A DNA stretch of 64,000 bases from Talinum fruticosum (Eukaryota; Streptophyta; Magnoliopsida; Caryophyllales; Talinaceae), in NCBI GenBank assembly GCA_021018815.1, contig JAITYX010000102.1, positions 620,001 through 684,000 on the forward strand. The letters run 5' to 3'. The translations under genes were made by a program, and so were the position numbers. The notes under the pieces are model-generated. The model did not search any database. It was not told where the DNA came from and was given only the letters and a program-made list of their open reading frames with translations. Positions 47,005 to 57,393 of the stretch are shown piece by piece (the first letter of the stretch is position 1; the number at the start of each line of letters is the position of its first letter).

Positions 47005-49570
47005 ATGAGTATTATGTGCTTAAGTTGTCGGGGCTTGGCCAACCCCAGGCAACTCACGATCTACGCAATCTGTTGCGTAGTGTTAGGCCTTGTTTAGTTT
47101 TCCTTTCGAAACCGAACGGAGTAGTAAGGAGATGAATTAGTTGTTACAAAGGAAGCTGCATATTGAGGGTCATCAATTTAATGGGCTTTTTGTGGATGCT
47201 AGAGGTAGATCAGGGGTCTTTCTTTACTTTGGACCAAAAGATGTTAAAGTTAACCTATTTTCCTCTTCCCTTCATCACATGGATGTGAGTGTTCTATAGA
47301 ATCCACGTGAGCCTCCGTGGTCGTTTACGAGAATATATGGGTGGCATGAATCCTTGTCTAAGCTTCTAATTTACGACTTAATCAAAGATCTACATGGTCA
47401 CTCGGACCTTCCATGGCTAATAGGTGGCGTCCTAAATGAAATCCTATTTAACTTTGAGAAGTTATGTGGCCCTTCTAAAAATCAATGTATCTCGGACGGT
47501 TTCAATGAATGCCTAGTTGAGTACGGATTCTTTGACATGGATTTTGAAGGTAGGCAATACACTTAGTGGAGTGGATGAGCATATGAAGAGTCCGTTGAAG
47601 AACGGTTAGATAGAATGTGTGCAAATGCAGATTGGTTAAGCTTATACCTAATGATGAAAGTCGAACACTTAGACGAAAACCCGTTCGACCATCTTCCAAT
47701 TCTTTTGGTACTTAGAGGTCGGGAGGAAACAACCAAACGAATAAGAAATAAGCGGCGTAGGTTTGAAATAATGTGGGCCGATGATGAGCGATGTACCGAC
47801 ATTATGAGGAATGCGTGGACAAAACCGAGCCCGGGTGATATAGAACATCAATGTTTGGCAAGAATGGATAGTTGCATGGAAGCGTTGATGGAGTGGAATA
47901 GAAATGAGTTTGGGCATGTTCAGCATATAATAAACGCCATGAAGACCGAGTTGAAGCAAGCCCCAAATGCTATGCAACGCAAAGCTATTATGTTGGAAAT
48001 CGATAATTGGCACCGTAAAGAGGAAATCTTTTGGTGGCAATGTTCTAGGACAAGTTTCTTGAAATTTGGAGACAAGAACACCACTTGGTTTCACCTTAAA
48101 GAAAATGGTCGTAGGACCTCTAATACCATTACGGAATTATTGCAAACGGATTGAGCAATAGCAACCACTACCGAGGATTTGGAGAAGGTTGTTGTGGATT
48201 TCTTCGAGGAGCTTTTCATGTCGTAAAACCCTTTAAATTTGGAGGTCTGTTGTGAACCATATTCCTTACGTGGTCGTGACATACATGAATGAGAAATTGA
48301 CAAGACCTTATACTAGAGAAAAGGTGCATGAGGCATTAAAGCGGATGCATCCAGGGAAGGCTCCGGTGCTGGATGGATTAAACCCATTCTTTTTCTAGAA
48401 GTATTAGGATATCGTTGGCAATGATGTCTTCAATACTCATTATTGCAATCCTCAATGGAGCACTCGTGCTTGAAGGTATTAACCATACTCATGAGGTACT
48501 GATTCCCAAAAACAACGAGGCTATTAATATTGGTGATTTCCGCCCTATTAGTTTATGCAATGTTTTGTATAAGATTGTGACCAAAGTTATTACAAATAGG
48601 CTTAAAGATATGCTCCCTGAAATTATTTCTCCTAATCGGAATGCTTTCAACCCGGGAGACTTATTTCTAATAATGCTCGATAGCCTATGAAGTTTTTCAC
48701 TCTATGCACTTGTCAATCGAGGGTGAACGGGAGCATGGCTACAAAGCTAGGCATGGCAAAGGCCTATGATAGAGTTAAGTGGCCTTTTCTCGAGAAGTGC
48801 GATGCTTGAAAATGTGGTTTTCTATGGACTGGGTGAATCTTATTATGCGGTGTGCTAAGTCTACATCATTCTCTTTTATTATTAATGGAGAGCCTCGGGG
48901 ATTTTGAAGACCTACCAAGGGTTTGCGTCGGGGTCACCCCATATCCCCTTATCTCTTTCCGTTATGTACGGAAGGTCTTTCGTACCTTTTAACCATGCTG
49001 CTGCTAGCTAGTGTCGTATCACTCGGGCATAGCATTTGCCCTAATGTGCCTATTATCTTTCATCTTCTTTTTGCAAATGATACTCTCATTTTATACAAAG
49101 CCAATTTAGAGGAAGTCCATAATGTGAAACATATCTTCTTTACCTACGAGGAAGCGTCCGGTCGGAAGGTGAACTATTCCAAAACCAATGTGGCATTCAA
49201 TAAGGGTATTCCTCACCAAGATAGAAATGATATCCTTATCACCATGGATATTCAAGAGTTTCCGGTTCACAACAAATATTTGGGACTCCCCATTAGAGTC
49301 GGTCGGTCTAAGAAAAAGCCCTTTATTCCCATTAAGGACTCGTGTTTCAAAAAAATTCAGGCAGGAAGTGCTCATAAAGCGAGTTGCTCAAGCGATCCTA
49401 ACCTTTTCTATTAGTATTTTCAAGTTCCCTAAGGAGTTGTGCGATGAAATTCAGTCATTGATCAACAAGTTTTGGTGGGGTTATTCGGCTATGGCAAATC
49501 ACAAAATCCATCTTCTAAGTCGGCAGAGACTTTGTATAAGGAAAAATCCAGTGGACTAGGGTTTTGAGAC
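47005..49570 (+). pseudogene. LINE ORF2: endonuclease and reverse transcriptase
   Basis: The ATG at 47005 begins MSIMCLSCRGLANPRQ, the usual start of plant L1 APE endonucleases, which nick the target to prime reverse transcription. Further blocks: DLPWLIGGVLNEILF (47407), where GDFNE is normal; CLVEYGFFDMDFEGRQYT (47510), ERLDRMCANADWLSLY (47600), FDHLPILLV (47687). RT: DFRPISLCNVLYKIV (48535), GHPISPYLFPLCTEGLSYL (48930), and FANDTLIL at 49070, where the catalytic pair FADD reads FAND (Asn codon 49076-49078). The YLGLPIRVGRSKK region (49276) follows. Stops and frameshifts abound. ORF2 is then split by two solo LTRs and continues at 52656 and 55977. Confidence 0.88.
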
Positions 49571-50100
49571 CTAGAGGGTTTTAATTCAACATTACTTACT
49601 CGACAAGTCTAGCGCTTGATGCTAAACCAAAACTCACTTGTGTTCCATCTTCGAAGGCTAAATAATTCCCAAATAGTTGTTTGTTAGAGGCTAACTTGGG
49701 CATAGATGTAATACCCGTAATTTTAACGAAGCAGTATGTAAAGCATAGAATTATTGAGTATTATTCCGTGCAGCTAGGGGGTGAGTGACTGATTTTATTT
49801 ACGGCTAGACATATTACTTTAGTATCCCTTTGGAGACTAGCTGTTGAATAAAATCAATCAAGGAAATTGCCTCCCTTTTATTGAACCGAACCTTTGCACG
49901 GTTAGGAAGCTGTCGTGGCCGGTATATTAAAATAAGTTAAGATGCAGCGGCATGAAAAGATAGAAGGAATACAAACTTGTTGTACAGGAGCCGATGACTA
50001 TTTTGGCCGGATTATGGCAAGATAGGAACAGATTATTGGAGGTCCAATAGAAGGAAGGGGCAAGTTTTGTTTAGCGGTGGTGAGAATTGGGCCAAAAATA

Positions 50101-50620
50101 AAAGAAAGGAATGACCGAAGGGAGGGGGACACGGGAAAAACAAAGAAAAAGAAGCAAAATGAGCGGAACGAGGAGGGGGAGAGGAGCACCGAACGGAAAA
50201 GAGAGAGAGAGAAGAGGTGAGCGTGCGGCGAAGGAGACCGAGGGGAGGATCGGCGACCACCGCAGCGATCGAAGGCGGCGGCCGGCGACACGAGTAGGCA
50301 CGAGCGAAAAGAAGAGAGCGAAGGACCGGGGTAGAGCGAGGGAGATAGCGTGAGAAGGAGAAGGCGAGTGAGAACAAGGGAAAGTGACCGGAGACCGGCG
50401 AGCTCCACGGTGAACGGAGGTGAGACGACCGCCGAGCGCGAGGAACGGCCAGTGGCTCGAAGGAGGGTGAAACCGAGGCAAGGAAAGAGGACACGAACGC
50501 GAGGCGAGAGCGAGGCAGCCGGAGAAGCGGGACCGCGACCGGCGACGGCGGCGACGCCGAGGAAGGCGGCGAACCGGGACTAGCAGCAGGGGAAGAGAAA
50601 GGAATGGAGGAACCGACCAG
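50101..50620 (+). other. Purine- and GC-rich block of LTR A3
   Basis: The plus strand is very rich in A and G, with GAGCG-, GAGG- and AGAGAG-type runs. The opposite strand gives long open frames (up to 230 codons) of Ser, Leu, Arg and Pro with no domain; these are not called. Equivalent blocks stand at 1-640 (minus) and 53230-53840. Confidence 0.7.
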
Positions 50621-51480
50621 GAAACCCGAAACTCAACAAACTCGTCAATCCCCGAATCGAGGTGGGTAGTCTTATACTCTAAAATATTAGTAATTTCGAA
50701 TCCAAATGAGTTTATTGTGATTGTTGAATGTGATTGTTGAATGTGATTGTGAATATTGAACACGTATGCTATTGAATAAGTTTAGCAGTTTCGAAAGTTG
50801 AATTAGGAGTCTGTGAGTGGAATTGATAGTTGTTTAGGCTCGAATTGGAAACCGGAAATTCGGACGGAGTGAGGTTGCTTGGGTATAATGAGTAGTATCC
50901 GGAATCCGGTCACTGGGGATGGGGATAAGCACTTGTGGTTTGGGCATAAGTTGTGAATTAATATTTCGGATTAACTCTTAGAGATTTATTGAATCTACGA
51001 CATTAAGGGATAATTGCTAATATCGGGAAATAGCGAGTTAAGCCTAAAAGAGGAGTGTGAATTCATAGCAAATGTTGCACAATTGAGGTATGAGAGTGAA
51101 AAGTGGGTGAGTATTGGGATAATTGAGTTCAAAAGATAATTAAAGTGTGAGAAGATAAGACATTAAGTGGAGGCATAAAATGAGGAATTAAGGTAAAGAC
51201 AATTAATTGTGGAAAGTAAGAACGTTGAATTAGACGATATTACTTGTGGTTATTGTGGCTCGAGAAAATGGAAATTAATCGTACTAGAGTGGTGGATTGA
51301 GAAAGGTATAGTTAGAAAGACTTGAGGCTGATCGCATGCATTGAATGGTGGCTATTCGTGTTAAGTGATTGCTCTACGTAATGCTCAAAAGTAGTTTTGT
51401 ATTTTACGTGAAATGATCTTGAATGCAACTTCTAGTGAATTACCTTTCAAACGTGATTTTGTTTTAAAGAAGCAAAACTG

Positions 51481-51546
51481 ATTGAGAAATTGAATTTGGA
51501 GGGATGGCACGTGATTGAGAAATTGAATTTGGAGGGATGGCACGTA
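51481..51546 (+). repeat. 33-bp tandem duplication in LTR A3
   Basis: The unit beginning ATTGAGAAATTGAATTTGG occurs twice in tandem with a single mismatch at the last base. It looks like a recent local duplication. Confidence 0.9.
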
Positions 51547-52655
51547 GTGCTATGCCCGCCAGATGTGTCAAAGCCGATTTGAGAAAGTGAATTTAAAAGT
51601 GTGACACGTGGTGTCATGCCTTCCTTGATGTTAAATCGATTGAGAAATCTATGAAGTGAATGTGATGAATGAGTATGTGCAAAGAGTTTTGAATCGACAT
51701 GCTACGGATTGTTTAGCATACCGAAGGGTTCGAACTGGGGATGCCCAGCTAGAAACTTCGAGGGAAGGGTTCTAATAGGGGTCCTGCAGAGGCGGGATGC
51801 CCGCTCCGAGACTTCCCGAATATAGGTCCCGGGAGCCTTTTGTCGGGGTCACGCCCGAATTAAAGAAGTGCTAGTTCGAATCCTCGGAAGGCCTAGAAAA
51901 GTTGATTCAACCCCAAAAGAATTGTTCATGAATGTGAAATTGTGCTTTTAAGTGATTGAAGAGTCATGATCTTTTCATTGCAAGAGATTTCATTGAAAAG
52001 TATATAGATTTGTATTATACTATTATACTTTCGCAGATTTCATTATTATGAGTATTACGTGTAAAGAATTTCCATTTTAAGGGTATAAGACTCCGGTGAG
52101 CCCATGGTTTATTGCTCACCCCCACAAATCCCCCTTTTCCCCCAGGTGTTGCGAGTACATTCTCAAGAGGTGTGTGTGGTACTAAGTACCATATTCGGAT
52201 TCCTGCTGGCGATTGATGTTTGTTGTGTGCGGTTTGCTAAGAGATTCAGGCGCGGACATGCATTTCTTTTATTTTTCTCAGCATTGTAACTTGTAATTTA
52301 GTGCATATAGTTGTACCGAGTGTATAGTAAACCATTTAGATCGTTTTAAGTTTTATCGCATGATTGGTTGAACTCCGGCGTGTTGCCGTTGAGTTGTATA
52401 CTCCTAGCATGTGGCTCGTTGAGTTATATATGTTTTTTTATGCGGGGTTTTAGGACTTTAAGCCTAAGGGATAGTCCACATTACAAACATAACTCTGCCG
52501 AAATTTTTAGGAAATCTCGGATCCTTTTGGAAAACCACCTTTATTATCCTTAGATTATAGATAACCAAACCGACAACGAGAAGAGCTTTGGGAGTTCCTT
52601 TAAGGAACTCGGCGATGTAATACTCCCGGAGGGTGTTTTGGGGTGTTAGAATAGA

Positions 52656-52981
52656 CCAAGTTATACGTGGAGAAGTCTTTGGGGAGCAAAGTGGGTGGTC
52701 GATAGACGCTACGGATGGCGGGTGGGTGATGGATAGAGTAGGTGACCTTATCGATTGGGATAACAAAAATTGAAATGAAGCCATGATTAATCAAATATTT
52801 CTTTTGGTTGACTTAGAAGTGATAAAAAGCATCCCTCTTATTGTTTGGCACTATTCTCCCTCCGGAGACCTCACGAGTGAAGAAGGCTTATTATTTTTAT
52901 CATGAATATCAAATAGTGGAATAGGCCGATTGTAGTAAGAAGACTTCAATCGAGTGGACTACTATTTGGAGCTTGAACCGG
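52656..52981 (+). pseudogene. LINE ORF2 segment (before zf-RVT)
   Basis: Reads IDQVIRGEVFGEQSGWSID (part in the duplicated target), GGWVMDRVGDLIDWDNKN, NQIFLLVDLEVIKSIPL and VWHYSPSGDLTSEEG, matching the stretch between RT and the zf-RVT domain in plant L1 ORF2. It ends in the ACCGG target copy of solo LTR A4. Confidence 0.82.
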
Positions 52982-53220
52982 TGTGAGACCCCGAAATTTC
53001 AGGTGTTTGCCTGCTAGTGAATTAGAATTTTTTCCGAGTCGGAATTAGAAGTCGAGAACCGAAACCCGAGCGTGGGCTAGCCAAATTGGGCCTTGTGAAG
53101 CTGGTTGGGCCCAATTAAAATAGAAAACAAAGGAAAATGAGAAATGTGGGTGACTGGCATTTGAGAAGGAGGAGCTGGCAAGGAATTAAGCCAAGAGAGA
53201 GAGAGGGGTCCAATTGAAAG

Positions 53221-53840
53221 AGAGCAGCAAGCCCATTATGTGGAATAAGAAAATAAGGAGAGAGAAACCAAAGCTGGGATGAAGAGGAACCGGGCAGAGA
53301 GAGGAAAAGAAGCGAGAAATAGAAATGGGGAAAGCAAGGGAAAGCAAGAGAGAGCGAGAGGGAGACCGAGAGGAAGAGGAAAGGGAACGAAAGAAGCGAA
53401 GCAGAACCAAGGAAAGAGAAGAGGAAGCAGAGCGAAACGAAGCGAGGCAGAAGCGGAGAAGGAAGCGAGAGGAAGCGAAGCAGAGCGAGAGAAGGAGAGA
53501 GCGCAGAAGCCGGTGGGCGAAGGGAGAGCGAGGGCTCGGGAGGCTGAGCAAAGCAAAGGAAGAGGGGAAAGCGAGAGACAGGGAGACAGAGACCACGAAG
53601 GGGGAGCAAACGCGAGGGCCGAGGAAGGCGGTCGGTGAGCACGGAACCGCGACCGACGGCCGGCTAGCGAGAGGAGGAAGATAGCAAGACCGGTTCTAAG
53701 GCCGAGGGCAAGGAGAATGAGAGGCAGAAGCGAGAGAAATAGGGAAAACAAGAAAGAGCCCGAGAGAGAGCGATTGTGGGAAGCAGAGAGCGAAAGAAGA
53801 AGGTTCAAGGGAGCAGGAGCTAGCCTAGAAATCGAAAGGC
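53221..53840 (+). other. Purine- and GC-rich block of LTR A4
   Basis: More than 600 bases strongly biased to A/G on the plus strand, made of GAGAG, GAAGCG and AGGAAG runs. Minus-strand frames of 136-205 codons are composition artefacts. Confidence 0.7.
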
Positions 53841-54804
53841 GAAGAAGAAGCAAACCCCAATCCGAAATTCAATCCTTCCAAAACCGAAATTCTTAGAACC
53901 TCTAAGAATCTAAGGTGAGTAATCTGAATTCATCCTCTAAAATAAAATGAATTAGGTGGATTGAACATGAATTCGAAGTATGAAATTGGAAACCCTAAGT
54001 TAATTGAAGAAGTTAGAGGCTTAAATTCACGAATTAAGCAACTCACGAATTGAAAAGCATGTTGCAAATTTGATGTCCGATTCATGAATTTAGTGATTGT
54101 TGACCATTCTTAAGCATGATTATTGAACTGTATATTGAGAATTTGATGAAAATAGCTTGAATAGGTTTAGTGAGAAAAATCGGAAAATTGAATTCATGAT
54201 TTAGTGCAGATTTTCGATGAATAAAGCCTCGTTGTCTACATTATTGTGCTGTCATGTGTAGTCCAAAATTCCTGAAATTTTTACTGCAGCTTCTTGATAA
54301 TTTATGAGAATTTCCTGTAAATTTTGGTATGTGTTGGATGAGTAGATTGGAAGATATGGAATTTTGTGTGAAAATGTCCTGTTTTGAGCAAAATCGGAAC
54401 TAAGTGAGTAACTCGAATTAAGAACTGAAATTTAAGAAGCTATATGGCTAGATTAAGAGATATATATCGATTAAGGAAAGTTATAGAACCATAAACCATT
54501 TATACGCGATAATACGCGATCATGAAAACGATGAGTTCATTGATTAGGAATCCTAATTGACATGTTTATGTGATTATATGTTTATCCCGAATTACATCAA
54601 TGATAACCGACATAAGCATGCGTATGTGAAATGAATTGATTATACTTGAGTTGGAACTTGCTTATGTGAATTGCTTGTTTTGAAGAAGTTACGCATGAAC
54701 GTGTTGAGCATGAATTATATGAATTAAGTATATCTTATATATAAGTAATAAGAAATAAAGAAAACGTAAAGAACTAAAGAAGGGAGAAAGGATTGTGTTA
54801 GTGA

Positions 54805-55010
54805 TCTAAGACCCCACGAATTAAAGAAGCCTCGAAGCTATGGCCATAGAAGTGTCTCGTCAACCCGAAGCCACGAATTGAATTGCTTCCAAGAATTATT
54901 GACGTATGCGTCCTTCGGGGAAGGGAGGCCGCCTCGAGGCCACGAATTGTTTTGCCTCGAGGCCGGAATTGTATGCCTCGTGAACCGAGCCCACGAATTA
55001 TTTTGGCTCC
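54805..55010 (+). repeat. CCACGAATT/CCTCGAGGCC degenerate repeats in LTR A4
   Basis: Five copies of (G/C)CCACGAATT or a near variant at irregular 30-60 base spacing, two of them with CCTCGAGGCC. They have no coding meaning and are not seen in LTR A3. Confidence 0.6.
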
Positions 55011-55976
55011 AAGAACTGGGTCTTTAGAGCAGAACATAAATCTTCTTTCCATTCGAACTAAGAAGACTTAAAAGAACTATGATATGAAGAATCGAATGAT
55101 CATGCATGACGAACAAGAAAGAACGAATCGATGATTTATGAAATGCATGATTAAACTCAAGAAGAAGAATAAGAAGAAGAACGAATCCCGATTTCATAAG
55201 AAATGTGTACGATAAGAGCTAAGATATGATTTATGTGATGAATGATTTGCTTGATGAATGATTCTATGACTTACTTGCGTAGAAAGATGAATGAAGCATG
55301 TTTGATCGAATTCATGAGTAAATGATGTCATTGTACTTCTCGGTAAGTTGGTAAGTTAGAATCTCGCATGTCTTAAGCATGTATGATCCGTATCGCATGT
55401 TATGAATGAATTGTGAACTTACGTGTGTTTGTTAATGAATTAATGTGCAAAGTGAAACCGGGGTTGGGTTTGGATTATTCAACTGGGCTAGTGAGCTCAT
55501 GACCTCACCAACATTTCAGGTACGAAGTTAAGACTCCCGGAGTTGCTTTTGGCTTTTAGAAGAAGCGAACCATCGGATAGGACTTCTCCGGACTCATTTT
55601 GTACTTTATGTTTTTCATGCTTGTAAAGATCGGTGTATGTGAACTTAAGTTTTGACCATGAATGTAAAAGCCCTATGTGAATACTCCGAGCGTGTGGCTC
55701 ATTGAGTTGTGTTGTGTTTCTCCTAGCGTGTGGCTCGTTGAGTTTAAGATTGTGTTTCGTGCGGGGTTAGGGCTTTAAGCCTCTATGATTAGCCATGTTA
55801 CGGAGGAAACTTTGCCGAAATTTCCAGAAAAACCTTTGAAAACCCGGAACCGCGCTTTCATCAATCTAAGAAAGGGTTAATAACCCCAAGTTGAGACCTT
55901 AAGCAGCCTTAAGGGTTCCTCTCGGGAACCCCGGCATGTAATACTCCTAGGGTGGGTCTAGGGGTGTTATAACCGG

Positions 55977-56935
55977 TCGCCCAGAACCGTTCTTTTACGT
56001 GGCATTGCTATGTGGGATGCCCGCCTACAGCCCCATCATCTTGGATCTCGTATACCAACATTTTCAATGAGGTGTAGCTTCTAAGGTTGAGCTGAAGAGC
56101 CCGATACTCATGCTCTATTTACATGTCAATTTGCAACTCAAGCAATGGACAACAATAAAGTATGAAGAGTTAGTGGAGGAGACTCGACTTGGTTACAACA
56201 AGAGACGTTTTCTTCAAAGCTAAACAACAGCTTAAACGCTGCTGAATGGGCTGAGATGATTACAGTTGCATGGAGTATTTGGGGGTTAGAAACAAGGTCC
56301 TCTTTAGTGAAGAGGCTATCCAAGTTGATCAAGCAATTGAACGAGCGCTGGAGTATGCTAATGGCTATATGGATTCTATTGATCGAACTCAACTCCCAAA
56401 GTCGGACCTTCCCGAACTTGGTCTCCACCAAACCCGTGTACATATAAAGTAAACTTTGATGGAGCGAAACTTAGAGAGCGGGGTCATGATGGGGAGGAGT
56501 GGTGAGGGATCATCATGGTGATATTACGCTAGCATGCGTTTCTCAAGGGTCGGGGTTCATAGATCCTGAGTTAAAGGAAGCCCGAGCGTGTTATTTTGTG
56601 TTAAATGAAGTGCTTCGAAGTGGAGTGAAGAATGTGGAAGTTGCTCTCATCACTAAGATGAAGAAACGTGCATCGATGGCCTCTCGAACTTTGTCTTATT
56701 TTTGTTGATATTATCAACCTTAGTTTGTCTTTTGATTTTTATGTTTTTCTTTTGTTAGAAAGGAGGGTAACAAAGTAACTCATGCTTTAGCCCATCTTCG
56801 ACCCTATGACTCTGCTATTAGAGTTTGACATGAAGATAGCCCGGATCTTATAATGGATCCGGCACTCGAAAGACTACTCGTATTTTTCTACTTTAGAGTA
56901 ATAATATAGCCTTTATTCTTTGATATAAAAAAATC
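55977..56935 (+). pseudogene. LINE ORF2 C-terminus (zf-RVT, RNase H) and 3' end
   Basis: After LTR A4 the zf-RVT region continues (RGIAMWDARLQPHHL, 56002). An RNase H-like (RVT_3) domain follows with VNFDGAK (56453), VVRDHHGDITLACVSQGSG (56497), ELKEARACYFVLNEVLRSG (56569) and, after stops, EGNKVTHALAHLRPYDSAI (56764) and LIMDPALERL (56848). A short trailer ends in an A-rich tail (56925-56933). The right target duplication TTACCACATG is 56936-56945. An RNase H tail of this type is a plant L1 hallmark. Confidence 0.88.
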
Positions 56936-57137
56936 TTACCACATGGTTGAGTTTTAACCACACATTTTGCCCTTTCTTACTTTTTGCTTATTATTATTAT
57001 TGTTATTATTTATTTACTTGCTCACATCTTTTATTTCGATTTTGTGTTTTTATGCTACTCAGTGCTCCTCTTTCAATATTAATACGATATAATTTAGAAT
57101 TAAAACAATTAACTACAATTAAGAGTGGGGTATTACA
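56936..57137 (-). mobile_element. Outer family-A LTR (A6), right end
   Basis: From the second TTACCACATG onward this aligns with 16606-16950 of LTR A5 (CATCTTTTATTTCGATTTTG shared almost base for base) and ends GGGGTATTACA at 57137, the LTR start on the minus strand. The base run after it (CCTTG) would be the outer target copy, but its partner on the left was not found. Confidence 0.75.
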
Positions 57138-57260
57138 CCTTGCCACCTAGCTAGCCTATTAGCCCACGAAATATTCAACCTTCCACACTCTCCAATAAAT
57201 GAAGAAACCAAACTTTTTGAAATTGCATCCTAAACTTTCGATAGCTATCACTACAAGCTA
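57138..57260. other. Spacer without recognised feature
   Basis: Short non-coding sequence between the outer LTR end and the 11-bp target copy CTACTAGCCTA at 57261-57271. Confidence 0.4.
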
Positions 57261-57393
57261 CTACTAGCCTATGTTAACAGAATTGAATCGAATCGGTCGG
57301 TCAAATCGGTCGGATCGTGAACCAATCTCTGCCGCGGTCGGGTTAATGGTTTGGCTTGTTCAAACGATTGAATTGGAAAAATCGGCGTAAACC

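Larger units (their letters stand above)
46101..49706 (+). mobile_element. L1-type LINE, central segment
   Basis: Resumes LINE ORF1 at a copy of the AATACCCTCT...CAATATCCAAGCAT segment that also ends the 5' segment near 23968, then covers the rest of ORF1 and the endonuclease-RT part of ORF2. It ends at ATAGA (49702-49706), the left target copy of solo LTR A3. Confidence 0.85.
49707..52650 (+). mobile_element. Solo LTR A3 with perfect TSD ATAGA
   Basis: Starts TGTAATACCCG (49707) and ends GGGGTGTTAGA (52650), flanked by ATAGA at 49702-49706 and 52651-52655. It carries the family-A order: AT-rich start, purine-rich GC block (50100-50620), donor-like GAG|GTGGGTAG (50662), AT-rich body, GCTCACC then CCCCCAG|G (52145), the CTCCTAGC(A)TGTGGCTCGTTGAG motif and the terminal GGGTGTT. 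It has no PBS, gag-pol or second LTR, hence a solo LTR. LINE coding sequence joins up exactly when it is removed with one ATAGA. Confidence 0.92.
52982..55971 (+). mobile_element. Solo LTR A4 with perfect TSD ACCGG
   Basis: Starts TGTGAGACCCCG (52982) and ends GGGGTGTTATA (55971), flanked by ACCGG at 52977-52981 and 55972-55976. It carries the purine-rich block at 53230-53840, donor-like AAG|GTGAGTAAT (53915), acceptor-like ACATTTCAG|G (55519), two CTCC(G/T)AGCGTGTGGCTC motifs (55682-55740) and the terminal GGGTGTT. A cluster of CCACGAATT(G/A) repeats with CCTCGAGGCC lies at 54805-55010. It is a solo LTR; no internal retrotransposon sequence is present. Confidence 0.93.

Noticed and set aside
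50033..50763. Overlapping minus-strand frames of up to 230 codons
   Set aside because: Composition artefact of the purine-rich block of solo LTR A3; no domain and no conservation between copies in the same frame.
53115..53853. Overlapping frames of 119-205 codons on both strands
   Set aside because: Same purine-rich block in solo LTR A4; open because few stop codons arise in such biased sequence.
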